Of a stretch of DNA of 64,000 nucleotides, positions 24,440 to 36,800 are shown one piece after another; position 1 is the first letter of the stretch; the number at the start of each line of letters is the position of its first letter. The translations under genes and the position numbers were made by a program. A model generated the notes under the pieces. It was not told the origin of the DNA and ran no database searches. It saw nothing but the letters and a program-made list of their open reading frames with translations. The stretch is from assembly GCA_017311315.1 (NCBI GenBank), contig CM029669.1:12762390-12826389 (forward strand), in the 5' to 3' direction. The DNA comes from Dendrocalamus latiflorus (Eukaryota; Streptophyta; Magnoliopsida; Poales; Poaceae).

Positions 24440-25134
24440 TTTAAACTTCTAAGGAAACATGAGGGTTTCAGTGGTCGAAGGTGGCCAACGATGCCTTTGA
24501 AGATGTTAGGAGGTATCTTATGAGTGCTCCTATTTTGGTTTGTCTGAAACCAGAACAGATGCTCTCGATATATCTAGTTGCCACGCCACAGGCAGTCAGC
24601 GCAACACTGGTCGCAAAATGCGAAAGGTGTCTAATGACCAGTTTACTATGTAAGTGAAGTTTTACACGAGCCTAAGAAGCGCTACCCTCAGGTTCAAAAT
24701 CTTTTATATGTCCTCCTCATGTCTTCGAGGAAACTAGGACATTATTTTAGGTGCACAAATTTATTGTGCCATCTGAGTTTCTCTTAGGAGAGGTCCTCCA
24801 AGACAGGGAAGTAGTGGGACACATGCCAAAATGATTGGTCGAACTCCATTTCATGTCCTGAACGACCATTAACTTTGTCATCGAATTGACGAACCCTGAA
24901 CTTGTTCAGGTTCCCCAGTACAATTCCCATAACCAGTGGACGATATACTTTGATGGGTCACTTACGCTTAGTGGCTCGGGGGCGGGGGTGATCCTTGAAT
25001 CTCCTACGGAAAAGACCTTAAAGTATGCTGTTCAATTAAACATTTTACCCACTAATAACTTGGCTGAATACGAAGGTCTGTTGGCTGGCATACGATCTAT
25101 AAAAACCCAGCCGTTTATTCTAATTTTTGAGTGA
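24440..25134 (+). pseudogene. Gypsy RT-connection and RNase H remnant
   Basis: The text WSKVANDAFEDVRRYL and SAPILVCLKPEQML belongs to the RT connection region. It is followed by the RNase H start WTIYFDGSLTLSGSGAGVIL with the first catalytic Asp and then NLAEYEGLLAGI with the Glu. The open frame 24886-25134 stops before the rest of the domain. Confidence 0.8.
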
Positions 25135-26880
25135 AAAAAATATTAACTTGGTTTAAAATAAAATAAGTGTTTTGGTTGCCTGATTTTTAAATTTGATTTG
25201 CCCTGGTTTTTTGCATTTAAAAGGCCTTGATTTTGAAAAGTAATTTAACTAAAAAACTAAAAATATTATTAAATAAATTTTATTTTGAATTTCTATAAAA
25301 ATACTATTTTAAATTAATTATTTGTGCTAGTTTGGCTTTTATCTAGGTTTTCTGGTTTTACTCGAGTTTAAAATCTAATTTTAAAAATAAAAAAATATTT
25401 TTAGTATAAAAATATAACACCAAATTAAGTTGGAAATATTTTTACTAAGTCGAAAATGGTTCCAGGAATTTCTGTGATTTTGTTTGGAATTTATTTGGTA
25501 TATTTTGAGCGTTTTTGAATTTCCTCGGCTTTTCTGAAAATCAAATCGAAAAATAAAAATTTAATTCTTTCGCTCTCTCCTTGACCGATGCGTGAGCGGT
25601 CTAGATCAGCACACGTCGTCGCTCACCTCATCTTTGCCGCTCGCCCGCCCTATCTTCTCTCTCTGTGCCTGGACTCCACCTGCCAGTGCACTCGTCATCT
25701 TCGTCCCTCCTTCTTCCTTGACCGCGCCGCCGCCACGACCGTTGTTCGCTCCGCCCTTTCCAGCCACCTTCCTCTCCTGTACATGTGCCGCCCCTTCTCT
25801 CCTTGTGCGCCGCAATCCCTGCGCTCATCACCCCACCTCTCCCACTTCCCGCACCCACTCGGCCTCATTCGCCTGCAACTGCCACTGCCACCATTTTCGC
25901 GCAACGGGTACCTCGCCGCTCGGTGGCCTCCACCCTATAAATACCCCCTCCCATCGAGCCCCTTCCCCACTCTCCTCATTTCTGCCCCCAATTCTTCCCT
26001 CTATCGCTCAAGCTCGTACGCGCTGCCATTCCTCTCCCTTTGCACCGGTAACCACTCTGACGAGGAATTTCAGGCACCTCGGTCATCCTTGGGCCTTGCT
26101 GACCCAGTCTTCGGCAATGCCAAGCCTCTGCCGAGCTCGACTGCCCCTTCACCGAGCCCAAGCTCCGCCGGAAGGCCCTCCTCACCGGAGCCATCATCTA
26201 CGCCGCCACCTCCCTCATCGCCGATCGCTCTTCGGCCACCCTCAGTAAAATCCACGAACACCAACGCATTTCTCTCACTCTCCCCTCTCTTTTGCACTAC
26301 TCGTCGGACACGCCACGCACTGCATCATCAGCGACCATTGGGCCCAGAGCACCGCTCGCCGCCTGCGCTGCCACGGTGGTACCCGAGCACATGTGGCAGC
26401 CATATGGCGCCACATGGCCCTGCGTGCGTGCCACCTCAGCACCCATCAGCCATGCGTGTGCCACGCCCGGCACCCCAGCATGTGCGCCCGCATGGCAGCC
26501 AAGTGGCATGCCACCTCAGCACACCAATCCATGTGTCAGACACGTTGCAAGCCACATCAGCACATAGGCCCTCCCAAGTCACGTGGTAGCCACATTAGCG
26601 CCGCCTTCCCAGTCAGCCGCCGTGTACCTCAGCAAGCATTCAGTCCATGGACTCAGTCCACGGTAGACCGAGCCCATCCGTCAGCCACATAACCGAAAAA
26701 TAAATCCCAGGGCTAACGTTAGCATGACGTCATAAACCTGATTTTTCTTTACAAAAATAATTCCATTAATTCTTGCTGACGTCATAAATAGAATTTCCAG
26801 TACAAAAAATAATTCTAGAAGATCTGACTTATTCTTTTTCTCTCTTTTCAAACTTCCAAAAGCCTGTTCTCTTTACCGTG
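25135..26880. other. LTR-like DNA: AT-rich, then GC-rich with a TATA box
   Basis: Bases 25135-25570 are very AT-rich; 25580-26690 is CCG/Pro-Ser-rich with long open frames (333 aa at 25588 and others) that lack domains. TATAAATA at 25936-25943 lies inside. Two TGACGTCATAAA motifs follow (~26725 and 26779). Gypsy LTRs of grasses often have this composition. I could not match this stretch to a second copy in the window, so which element owns it is open. Confidence 0.35.
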
Positions 26881-26889
26881 GTCTCAGTT

Positions 26890-27900
26890 TTCCTTTCAAT
26901 CCAAATAGGCAAACTCCACGTAGTGATGAAACCTTTAGATACGCATAACTCTAAATTCAAATTTCAACTCACACCTACGCTGATCTACATAGATTTTTTT
27001 GTCTACTTTGAGCTATTTTGATATGCTCCCTAATGATTTATATCTGCTCATCATTCTCCCTCACGAGCTCTGGGCCTACTAGGAGTCTTTCTCCGGCTTC
27101 ATACCAACATATAGGGGATCGACACTTCCTTCCATAGAGATCTTCATATGGGGCCATCTAAATACTGGACTGGTAACTCTTATTGTAGGCAAATTCAACA
27201 AGCGGTAGGTATTTTCCCTAGGTGTCTCCAAAATTCAGTACACAAGCACTTAGCATGTCTTTGAGGATCTAATTGACTCTCTTAGTCTGACCATCTATTT
27301 GGGGGTGATAAGCTGTACTAAAATTCAATCTAGTGCCCAAGGCATTGTGTAAACTCTGCCAAAAACAAGAGGTGAATACTGATCCTCAGTCTGAGGTGAT
27401 GATTTTAGGCACTCCATGTAGAGAAATGATTTGTTCTACATACAACTCTTCTAGTCTATCAACTCAATATTTTTTATTGGTGGACAAGAAATGGGCTGAC
27501 TTTGTAATGCAATCTACTATGACCCAAATGGCATCCTTCTTCTCAAGGGTTAAGTGTATGCCAGTAATAAAGTCCATTCAAATATCCTCCCATTTCCATT
27601 CTGAGATTTCTAGGGGTGCTAGTAATCCAGCTGGTCGCTGATGTTCTGCCTTAACCTTCTGGCAAGTATCACATTGGCCTACGTACTACGCGATTTCTCT
27701 CTTCATATTGGTCCACTAGAAATTCTCCTTTTAGTCCTGATACATTTTTGTACCTTCAGGGTGGATAGTATAAGGGGTGTCATGCGCTTCACGTATGATG
27801 ATTTCTTTGATTTGATCATCCTTCGGCACACATAATTGATTTTATCGCCATAAGATTTCTTGGTCATCTATCCGAAATTGTGATGTCTGGCCTTCCTTGA
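26890..27900 (-). pseudogene. Gypsy integrase remnant
   Basis: On the minus strand, STAYHPQIDGQTKRVN is the DDE-core signature, with LPLVEFAYNKSYQSSI and GRKCRSPICW after it. The C-terminal KIAQSRQK and KGKLRPR motifs follow near 26900-27030. Integrase would insert element DNA into the genome. Frameshifts and stops are frequent. Confidence 0.7.
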
Positions 27901-28149
27901 TTCTTCCGATTTCCTCTTTGATGAAAGGGTCTAACAGTTGTCTCTCCCTTATCTGGTCCAATAGGGTAGGGTGGAATGTCATGGCAACTATGGTACCTTC
28001 GGATGTGGAGGTTTTGACTTCTATTCTCATTTTGGCTAACTCTTGTATTAACTCAGAAGTGTGGTCTTCAATGGCGAGAAGTGTGGTCTTCAATGGTGAG
28101 ATGGTGACATTTGGCCTTTCAACTGAGAGCATCTGCTACTATGTTAGCT

Positions 28150-28740
28150 TTTCCTGGATGGTAATTGATGGTCAAATCATAATCTTTGATCAGTTCAATC
28201 CATCTTCTTTGTCTCATATTCAGTTCCTTTTGGGTAAAAATGTACTTGAGACTTTTGTGGTCACTAAATAAGGTGCACTTGGATCCGTATTGGTAACACT
28301 TCTAGATTTTTAAATAAAAAACTATTGCTCCTAACTCCAAGTCGTGGGTAGGGTAGTTCATCTCTTGGGGTCTCAGTTGTCTAGAAGCATAGGTGATAAC
28401 CTTCTCGTTCTGCATCAGCACACCTCGTAATCCATACTTGGAAGCATCATAGTATACTATGTATTACACTCCATCTTTAGGCAAGGCTAAAATAGGTGCA
28501 GTGGATAATCTTTGTTTTAAGGCTTGGAAACTTTGTTCACACTTGTCACTCCACACACAGGTTACATCTTTCCTCAAAAGTTTGGTGAGAGGGGTGGCAA
28601 TTTGTGAGAAGCCTTTTATGAACCTACAGTAATACCTTGCAAATCTAAGGAAACTATGAACTCCAGTAACATTGGTAGGACGTTCCTAGGTGGTCACTAC
28701 TTCAATTTTTGTGGGGTAAGAATGCTGCTTGATCCAGCTA
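28150..28740 (-). pseudogene. Gypsy RNase H remnant
   Basis: The minus strand gives YASRQLRPQEMNYPTHDLEL, then TLFSDHKSLKYIFTQKELN and INYHPGKANIVADALS, the canonical plant gypsy RNase H text, with stops between. It follows RT directly. Confidence 0.75.
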
Positions 28741-29782
28741 AAATTCACATTTATTGAATTTGGCGAACAGTTGGTTCTCTCTAAGGATTTCCAAGGCAAT
28801 AGTGAGGTGTTGGAGATGTTCTTCCTCACTCTTTGAGTAGATCAGGATGTCGTCGATGAAGACAACAATAAACTTGTCAAGGTACTTCATGAAGAGTTTG
28901 TTCATAAGGTTCATGAAGATGGCAGGACCATTGGTTAGGCCAAATGGAACAACATTATATTTATGGTGCCCATATCTAGAGACAAATGATGTCTTTTCAA
29001 TATCAGCATGATTAACCATGATCTAGTGGTAGCTTGATCTTAGGTCAATTTTCAAAATTACCCTTGCTCCCTTAAGTTGGTCAAACGAGTCATCTATTCT
29101 GGGTAAAGGGTATTTATTCTTGATGGTGACATTATTGAGCTCCCGATAGTCCATGCGCAGCCTTAATCCTCCATCTTTCCTTTCTGCAAACAATATTAGG
29201 GCTACCCATGGTGACGTGCTCTCTCTGATAAAACCCTTGGATTCAAGCTCATCTAACTGATTCTTCAGTTCCACTAATTCACGCGTGTTCATCCCGTATG
29301 GTCTTTTTAAGATGGGTGCAGTGCCAGGAAGGAAATTGATGGCAAGCTCTACTTCTTTATCAGGGGGAATTCTTGGTAATTTCTCGGGAAAGACATCCAA
29401 AAATTCTTTTACTACTAGTATATTGTTCACTCCTTTCCCTTGGATATTGGCTAGGCTAGGGGAAGATAGCCTTGATTGAGTTCTAGCTCCTAGATAAGTC
29501 AATTTAGTTCCATCCAGTTTTCTAATAGAGGCATTCTTAGATTCACAGTCTAGGTTCACCCCATGGGTGGATAACCAATCCATACCCAAAATCACTTCTA
29601 GACTACTTAGATCTATCACATTGAGGCTAGCCAGAAATTTTGTGTGGTGAATGATACTAACTTGTCCCCTTCTTATAGATGATGCTTCTATTATCCCCAT
29701 GTGCATACTAACCATCATAGACTTGTCTAAGGGTTTCGATTTTAACTTATTTTCTGCTAGAAATCTATGGGAAATGAATGAA
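28738..29782 (-). pseudogene. Gypsy protease-RT region
   Basis: Frame 29718-29023 (231 aa) contains the protease end VILGMDWLSTHGVNLDC, the linker and the RT start (LDELESKGFIRESTSPW, GGLRLRMDYRELN). A single TAG in place of a glutamine codon separates it from 29019-28738, which has VPFGLTNGPAIFMNLMN and the catalytic FIDD in VVFIDDILIYS. Except for that stop the RT is well preserved, so this copy is younger than the plus-strand gypsy at 20.5 kb. The upstream protease active site lies just beyond the solo LTR near 31140-31160. Confidence 0.85.
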
Positions 29783-31136
29783 TGTGTTGTTGGAAATATG
29801 CCCTAGAGGCAATCATAGAGATGATGATATTTCGTTGTATCCATGATTTAATAAATGTTCCTTGAATATTGCCTTTGTGTTGATTAACAAGTATGTGACT
29901 TGTTTGTGAAACTCTTTACTTATATGGTTATTCTAAAGTTGTCCCTAGTCGGAGTTCATGTGAGGACACACGTGAATAATGGATTAGCACATGTATCGGT
30001 TGATGACCATGTTTCACAGGTCATAGACATGGAGATGTCAAACCAATAATGTAGACACATGTTTAGAACATGGGGTTGGACCGACCCAACATGAGACATA
30101 ACAATTATACTTATGGTTCTCTCTCTACACAATGTGTACGCCTTGTCCTTAGACCTGAGATTGTCGCATGTACTTGAGATGTGAATCGACCTACTTAGGG
30201 GCTATCAAATGCTACTCCGTAACTGGGTAGTTATAAAGGTAGTTTTCGGGTTTGTCATGAAGCATGCTACGAGGCATGGTCAGTCGAGATGGGATTTTCC
30301 CCTCTCTACCTGAGAGAGATATCTCTGGGCCCCTCGAGTGATCGGATCCAGAAATGCATGGCCATGCTACTTAAGGTTAAGAGTTAACCTAGTAAGGGAT
30401 TCCGGATCACAGGATCGAGAAAGAGTGGTCAGCTTGGAGCTCGACCAAATATCGTGAGGCAAAGGGATTGGCATGTACATAAAGTTGTGATGGTTCGTCC
30501 GATATGATCTTTGTGTATGTTTAGGAGTTGGCACGTCTTGCTAGAGGCCGCTACCAACTATTGACCGAGTAGGTAAACTCGTGTCATGTCTAAACATACG
30601 TGAACCCATAGGGTCACACACTTAAGGGCTGAAGCCTAATTCGGATTGGATCCGGGTTAGACTGGGTATTGAGTCCTAATGGGCCTCCATTCGCTGAAGC
30701 CCATTATAAGGACGTCTATAAAAGGAGGGCAAGGGCGCACAGGGTTGGGGGAGAAGTTTTTCGTGACCTCCTCAAACCCTGGCCGCCACCCCTCCCACGC
30801 CCTGGGCGCTCGCGCGGATCTAGTAATCTGGCGTGCGTCGCTTCCTCCCGTACGTGTGGATACCTTTTGGCGGCGCTGCATCTGTAGCGTTTGGACGAAC
30901 CGCAATAGAGGAGTTGTACGTGGGACGCCGCGACGTGGACGAGGAAGTAGTACGACTACTCTGCCCCGACGTGCTGCATCGACGTAGTACGACTACTCTG
31001 CCCCGACGTGCTGCATCAATTCCGCACCTGCGCGTCTAGTGGTAATTCCGTGATCTATAACTGCAGTGATCTTGGTTTACGGGTAGAATTTTTATTAATT
31101 TGCGCTAGCGTAGCCTACCCGTATCCCTACATGTGT
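29783..31136. mobile_element. Solo copia LTR with perfect 5-bp TSD
   Basis: The LTR is 29788-31131 (1,344 bp). It begins TGTTGGAAATATGCCCTAGA, the signature start of a large grass copia family (BARE/Angela-like), and ends CTACA. TGTGT flanks it at 29783-29787 and 31132-31136. No internal copia sequence is present, so recombination between two LTRs has removed the rest. Inside are a TATAAAAG box (30717-30724) and a 37-bp tandem duplication (~30942-31015). It is inserted in the protease reading frame of the minus-strand gypsy and is therefore younger than it. Confidence 0.9.
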
Positions 31137-31139
31137 TGC

Positions 31140-33500
31140 CCTGGATCAAATAGTACGGTACCCATAGATGGTGGCAATAGTAATTTACTAATGATGACAT
31201 CGGTGGCTTCTTCAACTTGTTCAGCAGTCTCATGAGTGAGTCTTGCTGGCGCTCCCTTTCCAACTCCTGCTAAAACAATATGATTGCTCTTAGGAGGGTT
31301 TGGATGGATATTCTGGTATGGAATTGGAGCTGGCAAACGAGGTGCATTGGTAGGCTAGATAGATTGCCCTAGGGTTCTCTGAGGGTAAGGGCAATCAATT
31401 TTAAGGTGGCCTGGCTTTCCATAGTTGAAGTAAGCATTAGTTTCCCTCAAGTAATCTTTGGTTAGGTGGCCTAGCCCGCACTTTGCACACCTGATGGCTA
31501 GTGCTACTGGCCTCTATGGGGGCTATTGGTCTCTGGAAAGTGAGGTTGTATGGCCTAGGCTTTGGAGGCCCATACCGTGGTGGATTGGATGACTGCACTA
31601 GTGGATGAGGCTTAAAGGTAGGAGTGGGACAGTGGTCCACTTTGGCTTTCTTCCTCCTTTCTTCTGTGAGGTTGGAGTGCTCACTCTCCGGTATTATGGC
31701 CTGGTTGACTAAGTCCTAGAATTCAGTGATCTTGTGGATAGATAGAAACATTTTAAGGTATGGATGCATGCCTGCCATGAATATGTCTATCTTTTCTCCT
31801 CGATGTCTACATTTGTGGTTGCATAACGGGAGAGGTCATTGAACTGACTAAGGTAATCTATCATTTTCTTACTCCCCTAGTTCAAGGCTCTGAACTCACT
31901 TTTCTTCAATTCCATTCGCCCGGTAGGCACATGGGTTTCTCTAAACCTCTATTGGAATTCCTCCCAAGTATTGGGCTACTCACTCACATGGTTATGAGTA
32001 TAATTGAGCCACTATGTGGCTGCAGGTCCGGTCTCTATTAGCCTTTGTTAATTTACTTTTTATTTTTAACTATTGATTATTTTTTCTCCCTTTCTTTTTT
32101 GAAGGCTGATGATCATTTTCAATGTAATAGATGAAGGGGAAAGATAACCTGGGGGCATGGTCTATGCTTGTCCGAAGACAAAAGAAGGTCCATGCTAGAT
32201 TCTAGCTTCATGTCTCTAGCCCAAGCATTACTTCCTATGCCTTAAAGTGAGACAACCACCTCTAGCTCTTTGAGCAACCTATCCTATGTTGAGTTGCGAC
32301 CCTACTAGTCTGAACAAAATAGGAGCAGGTATAAAGGAATAGAACATGCTCTGACTGTAAAAAATACATGGCAGGAATACAAAGCATACTAATACATATC
32401 ATAATAATGATACTGAAGCTATGACAAAAAGAGAACATAAACTAAGTTCGCAACTAAATAACAATGCCACTCAGCAGATGGGGTACACTCCCAAAGGATC
32501 TCACAGGCTAGGGCTCGCTGGCTCTTGCTTCGCTGGGTCACTCTCCTTTCCCTCTCTATCCTCACCTCTTTCATCCCTACTGCCTCCTCTAGGTCCCTGG
32601 CTAGTACCCTCTCCCCAACCGGCTGCATGGCTACTACTTAGGTCCTCAAAGCAATATTGGTAAAGCTCCTCAATGGTGACTGAGTCTCAGATGGGATCTA
32701 GGTGCACTATGATGCAAGCTCCACTGGACCCTGATCTAGGACGATGGGGGTAGGGGGTGAAAAAGTCCAGATGCTGAGGTACCTCCTAGGTCTCCCTGAA
32801 GTGGTGGTGTAGGAAGGTGAGGGTAAGGGTAATAAAGTGGAGTAGGAATACTAGAATAGAAATCAGAATAGGGGTCTGGGGCATAATCTAGGGAAGGTAT
32901 GGGGATATAGTCATCTCCCTCAAAAGCCCCTCCTAGATATAGTGGAGGTGGTGGTGGCAACGGCAGCGGTGGTAGTGGTGGCGACGGCGGCGAAGAACCA
33001 ATGGGGTGCTGAGGCTAGAGGTAGGGCACTTGGATAGCTAGTACCTAGGATATCTATCGAAGGCTAGGAAGTGGCATCTAAGGAAGTGGACTGGTAAGAT
33101 CCTCTCAAGTACTGTAGCTCTAGGTCACTGCAGCACCTCCTCCAAAACTCTGAGGTCTCCTCTGCTCGAGCTAAAGCTCCATAAGTGGTGTTATGGAGTA
33201 GGGTGTTAGCTAGTAGTATCGTGCCAGCTGTCTCCCTCTGCAGTGCGGCTGTGGTGAGTGAGGGTATCCCTATGGATTGGCTAGAAGGAAGAGGACCAAA
33301 CTGCACACCCTAGCTACCCAGGGCAATAGGTGGGATCTCTCCAAAGGGTGAATCTCTCAATTGGTCACTAAAATGTGCTCAAAGTGCATGTGTAGCCTTA
33401 TGGGCTGCCTCCTGAATGGGTAAGTAATCATCTGCTGAGCACCACTCCTCAACCCACTCCAAACTATATGCTAGGTTCAAGGGAATCCCTGTTATGAAAA
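31140..33500 (-). pseudogene. Gypsy gag region and start of protease
   Basis: Next to the solo LTR the minus strand reads TVLFDPG, the protease active-site region. Upstream is a zinc knuckle in decay, CAKCGLGHLTKDY then YGKPGHLKIDC with cysteines lost. Farther right are gag-like helical pieces (31640-32000) and a proline/tyrosine-rich stretch (32736-32960). Frames are broken throughout. The N-terminal border is unclear. Confidence 0.6.
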
Positions 33501-33845
33501 CTCCTAAATGTGGTGCATAACCACTTGCTAGAAACTCCTAAAAAATATTCTAGGAAAGGAGCTCCTAAGAAATGCATAAGCCTCCCCAGCATCAACACAT
33601 GCTCCCCGTGGATCCTATCGGATGGAATACTAAATCAAGCCATCCTGCAAAAGTACGAGTTCTATGTCAGTACAGGTCCTACCTTTAAGAAAGACGAGCT
33701 TTTAATATACTAATTTTGAAATAGAGCACAATAGAAATTATACATAGACAAGGATTAGTTAAAATACTTAGTGCAATATAGCAAGTAAGAAAAGTCCACT
33801 TAAGTCATACTAAAGAATCTACATTACTAGTGTGCCCTACTTATT

Positions 33846-33857
33846 GCTCTGATACCA
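33846..33857 (-). other. Primer-binding site for tRNA-iMet (gypsy)
   Basis: The minus strand reads TGGTATCAGAGC, an exact match to the initiator-Met tRNA primer site used by many plant LTR elements. Four bases separate it from TGGCGCCC at 33862, the probable edge of the 5' LTR. Confidence 0.85.
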
Positions 33858-33861
33858 CCGG

Positions 33862-36800
33862 TGGCGCCCAGTGTAATTATCACAAAGATAATCACACAAA
33901 AGCGTATGGATTATTATTCGCCTAATCAGTAGAACACTGTTCCGACGAATAATAAGCCTTTCCCAAAGTCATGTAACAGAACAATAATGTAGAAACTGTA
34001 CTATTATTACAGCACTTGCCACAAGGGCTATGGTCTTAATTACAAATCCATACTAGGCAAAAGATACAGACTGATACCCTAGAACTCTCCTGCTCAGCTC
34101 AGTAGGACATCTACTCGTCCTAGCCATAGTATAGGGGGTCTACCTCCCTCGGCTCCTCATATTCGCCATCCTCCTCTCCCATGAACTTGACAGTGCCTGT
34201 TGCCCCCTTCATCCAACTTGAAGTATTTCTCGGTCGGAGTGGGGTCTAACAAAGGAGAATAATAGCAAAGATACTAAGCAAGCACAATAGTAGCAAAATA
34301 CACTGGATGCCTCTCTTTATCCTTAAGTCTAGTTCTAGTCATCTCAATTCACAAATTAGCTTTACCAAAATAATTGATATCTTTTAATTGTGGAAAAAAT
34401 TCTACTTTTCACTTGGGTGAAGAAAGATCCCTAGTGATCACCATAGTCCCCAATCCAAGAGACTCGCATGAATTTATGATTTTATTTAGCAATACGTAGG
34501 CTTGTGCCACTGTACCCATAGCTATTCTAAACCATCTTAACTAGGCTGTCTACACTTCCTTTGGTGTGGGGTCAAGTTCAAAGTACAAACTTTCCCAAGT
34601 TACATTGCTCAATTCTCCAATTCATCTATTATCCATTGGTGTACCGGGTCGCTCAACCGGGCTCTACCGACTTCCAATAGTATTTGGTTGGTACCAGCTC
34701 CTGGCCCAACACTCCACCTATGCATATAGCGTCTTAGGACTCACTCACTTCCAGACTGGCGTTACTGGTCTTGAGCTTCATCCATCTCTACTCACACATA
34801 ATTACTTACCCAATGTGGAGAGATGAATAACATAATGGTGTACTATTTCCTGCTCGTCCGAGACGGAAAAATGGTTGTCACTTTATTTCGATCCCCGTTC
34901 CGAGTGAAAGTTTGGTAGATCCTTATATACTAGCCATATGTAAAGAGGTCCTGCCTGCCCTCTCTCTGCCTTTTCAAGGTCCCCTTTACCCTCCTTTATA
35001 CATATACTTGTAGTCCCGGTGCTCCTCTGAGCCAGACTGCTACTTTACCTTCTCTCTTCCTCTTTCTTTCTGTTTCCTTTTCTCCTCTTTTCTCTTCTCA
35101 TTCATACATATTTCATCTTATTTATCGATTTGACTATTTCAAATACCTTTTTTAGATGCAATTATACTGTAATGATACAGAAAGTAATTTGTACATTTGA
35201 TATAACTATATTCGTGATCAAGAATTAGCTTGCCTAAGTAGTAGTAAGTGCTAGAATCAACGGCAACTTGCTCTACTACCTCGGCTTGAGCTTACTCGAT
35301 TTCTACATTATAGGCAAACGCGCTCCTATAAGAAATTAGTTATTTAAGGTACTAATAGGTTAGAAAATTTCCCCTTCCCTGCCTCGGTGGATGCCTAACC
35401 TATGTGCAGTTAAAACGGTCTTAAAGGCTCAGGCCTTTCAGCCTAGATCTACTCTCGGCCCACGGCCAAGCGGCCAACAAAACGCTTCTTCTCCTCACCC
35501 CCTTCTATCGACGCTTTGCACTCCTCCACTCCTTGCCCATAACGGTCGATTCCTCTCAGCCGATGGAAATGCTCCACCTCCTTTCGGCCGATGCCTCGGC
35601 CTTCGACCGCTGCTCTTTTCCTCCTCCGCTCTCCCTTCTTTGCGCTGGTGCTTGCTTCCTTCTCCCTCCATCCTCGAGGCCTGCTACTCCCTTGACTACC
35701 ATGCGCACTCGGCCCTTTTGGCTCAGATCCGGATGGATCTAACCTCCTCCAGGTCACTCCTCGCTGGATCTACTGCTATCAATGGATCTGGCGGCTACTC
35801 GCCTGATCTAGCTGTTACATGGCTCCCTCAATTACCTGGCTACTCCGACTACTCGGCAACTCGACTCCGACTGCTCGGCTACTCTATTGCTCGGTCTTTC
35901 CGACTACTCGGCTACAATGACTACTCAACTGCTCCGACTACTCAGCCTCTGACTATGACTACTGGGCCTTCGACTATGACTACTTGGCCTCCCACTACGA
36001 CTACTCAACCTCTAACTATGACTACTCAGCCGCTCCCTCAACATTCTCTTCACCCTCAAGAGGATGCCGCTGGCTAGGGATTGCTACAGTGGGCTTGGCT
36101 TGGTCGAATGGCTGGGGTTAAGGCTCGGTTGTGACTATTCTTCGGTTCTATCTTCTCTTCTATCCTTACCTGATCTTCTTGGCTTTGATTTTAGCTAATG
36201 TTTTTGTTATTTTTATGCATTGATTTACCGCACCCAGTTCTAGGGAATCCTAGTGGTTGTGTTGATACAACTCAGGTTTGGGGTTCTCGCGCACGGAGTA
36301 GTTCTCCAAGCCCAAGGGTGCTCACGGTGCTAGGGTAGCCACCAGTTGCTGTTGTAGCCACCGATTGGGCTAGGTGATTTCTCCCTCCTCAGTTGCCTAT
36401 CTCAACTGAACGAGCCGAGGAGTAGTGCTAAACATTTTGTGTGCTTACTTGAGACAAAGCCAAAAAGAAGAAAAAGTGGGAGGGAATGTGGGCCTACTTG
36501 TGTGTCGAGCTGAGAATGGAAAGTGTTCAGCTAGTGGGGAGTTGTGGTGTGGTCCTCAAGTGGTTGTAGTCGTGGACGAATGTGTGGTCAAGGTACTTGT
36601 TGCAGTCAGGGACGTCGTCTTGTGGTGGTCGTCGCTTTGTGGTGGTCCACCCTGTCAACCTCCTTGTCCTATGCTCCTTGCTTGCCTTCGTCTTCCTCTA
36701 TGTTCTGCCTCCCCTTCTCTAACACTCCTCTCTCCTCACTTGGTGGACTATGGCTTTGGTTGGTTTAACTCTTTGGCCTTCAGCTGAGAGCAAAGATGGA

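Larger units (their letters stand above)
20476..25134 (+). mobile_element. Decayed Ty3/gypsy retrotransposon
   Basis: A primer-site-like TGGTATTAGAAC stands at 20476-20487. Downstream the plus strand gives, in order, gag-like text (~21900-22700), a protease with IDGGSS (~23000), reverse transcriptase (~23690-24330) and RNase H (~24880-25134), all broken by frameshifts and stops. The order and the QRLMQ and AYVDDLVIKS motifs fit Ty3/gypsy. The element ends abruptly after RNase H, so integrase and the 3' LTR are missing or replaced by the DNA at 25135 onward. Confidence 0.75.
26880..33861 (-). mobile_element. Decayed Ty3/gypsy retrotransposon (minus strand), split by a solo LTR
   Basis: The primer-binding site TGGTATCAGAGC (minus strand, 33846-33857) sets the 5' end. 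Going left come a gag region with a decayed zinc knuckle (~31430-31490), protease, RT, RNase H and integrase (to ~26890), the Ty3 order. A 1,344-bp copia solo LTR (29788-31131) sits in the protease coding region. Integrase ends in text like YLKVSSLRGV and GLKGKLRPR, so the tail is nearly complete. No 3' LTR could be recognised left of it. Multiple stops make it inactive. Confidence 0.8.

Noticed and set aside
25588..26589. 333-codon Ser/Pro-rich open frame
   Set aside because: Low complexity, overlapping equally long frames, and set between retrotransposon relics. No domain supports a gene.
35391..36077. 228-codon frame with repeated TTxP/TMTT words
   Set aside because: It lies in the presumed gypsy LTR; the Thr-rich tail comes from a degenerate 'gactactcggc' DNA repeat, so it is not supported as a gene.
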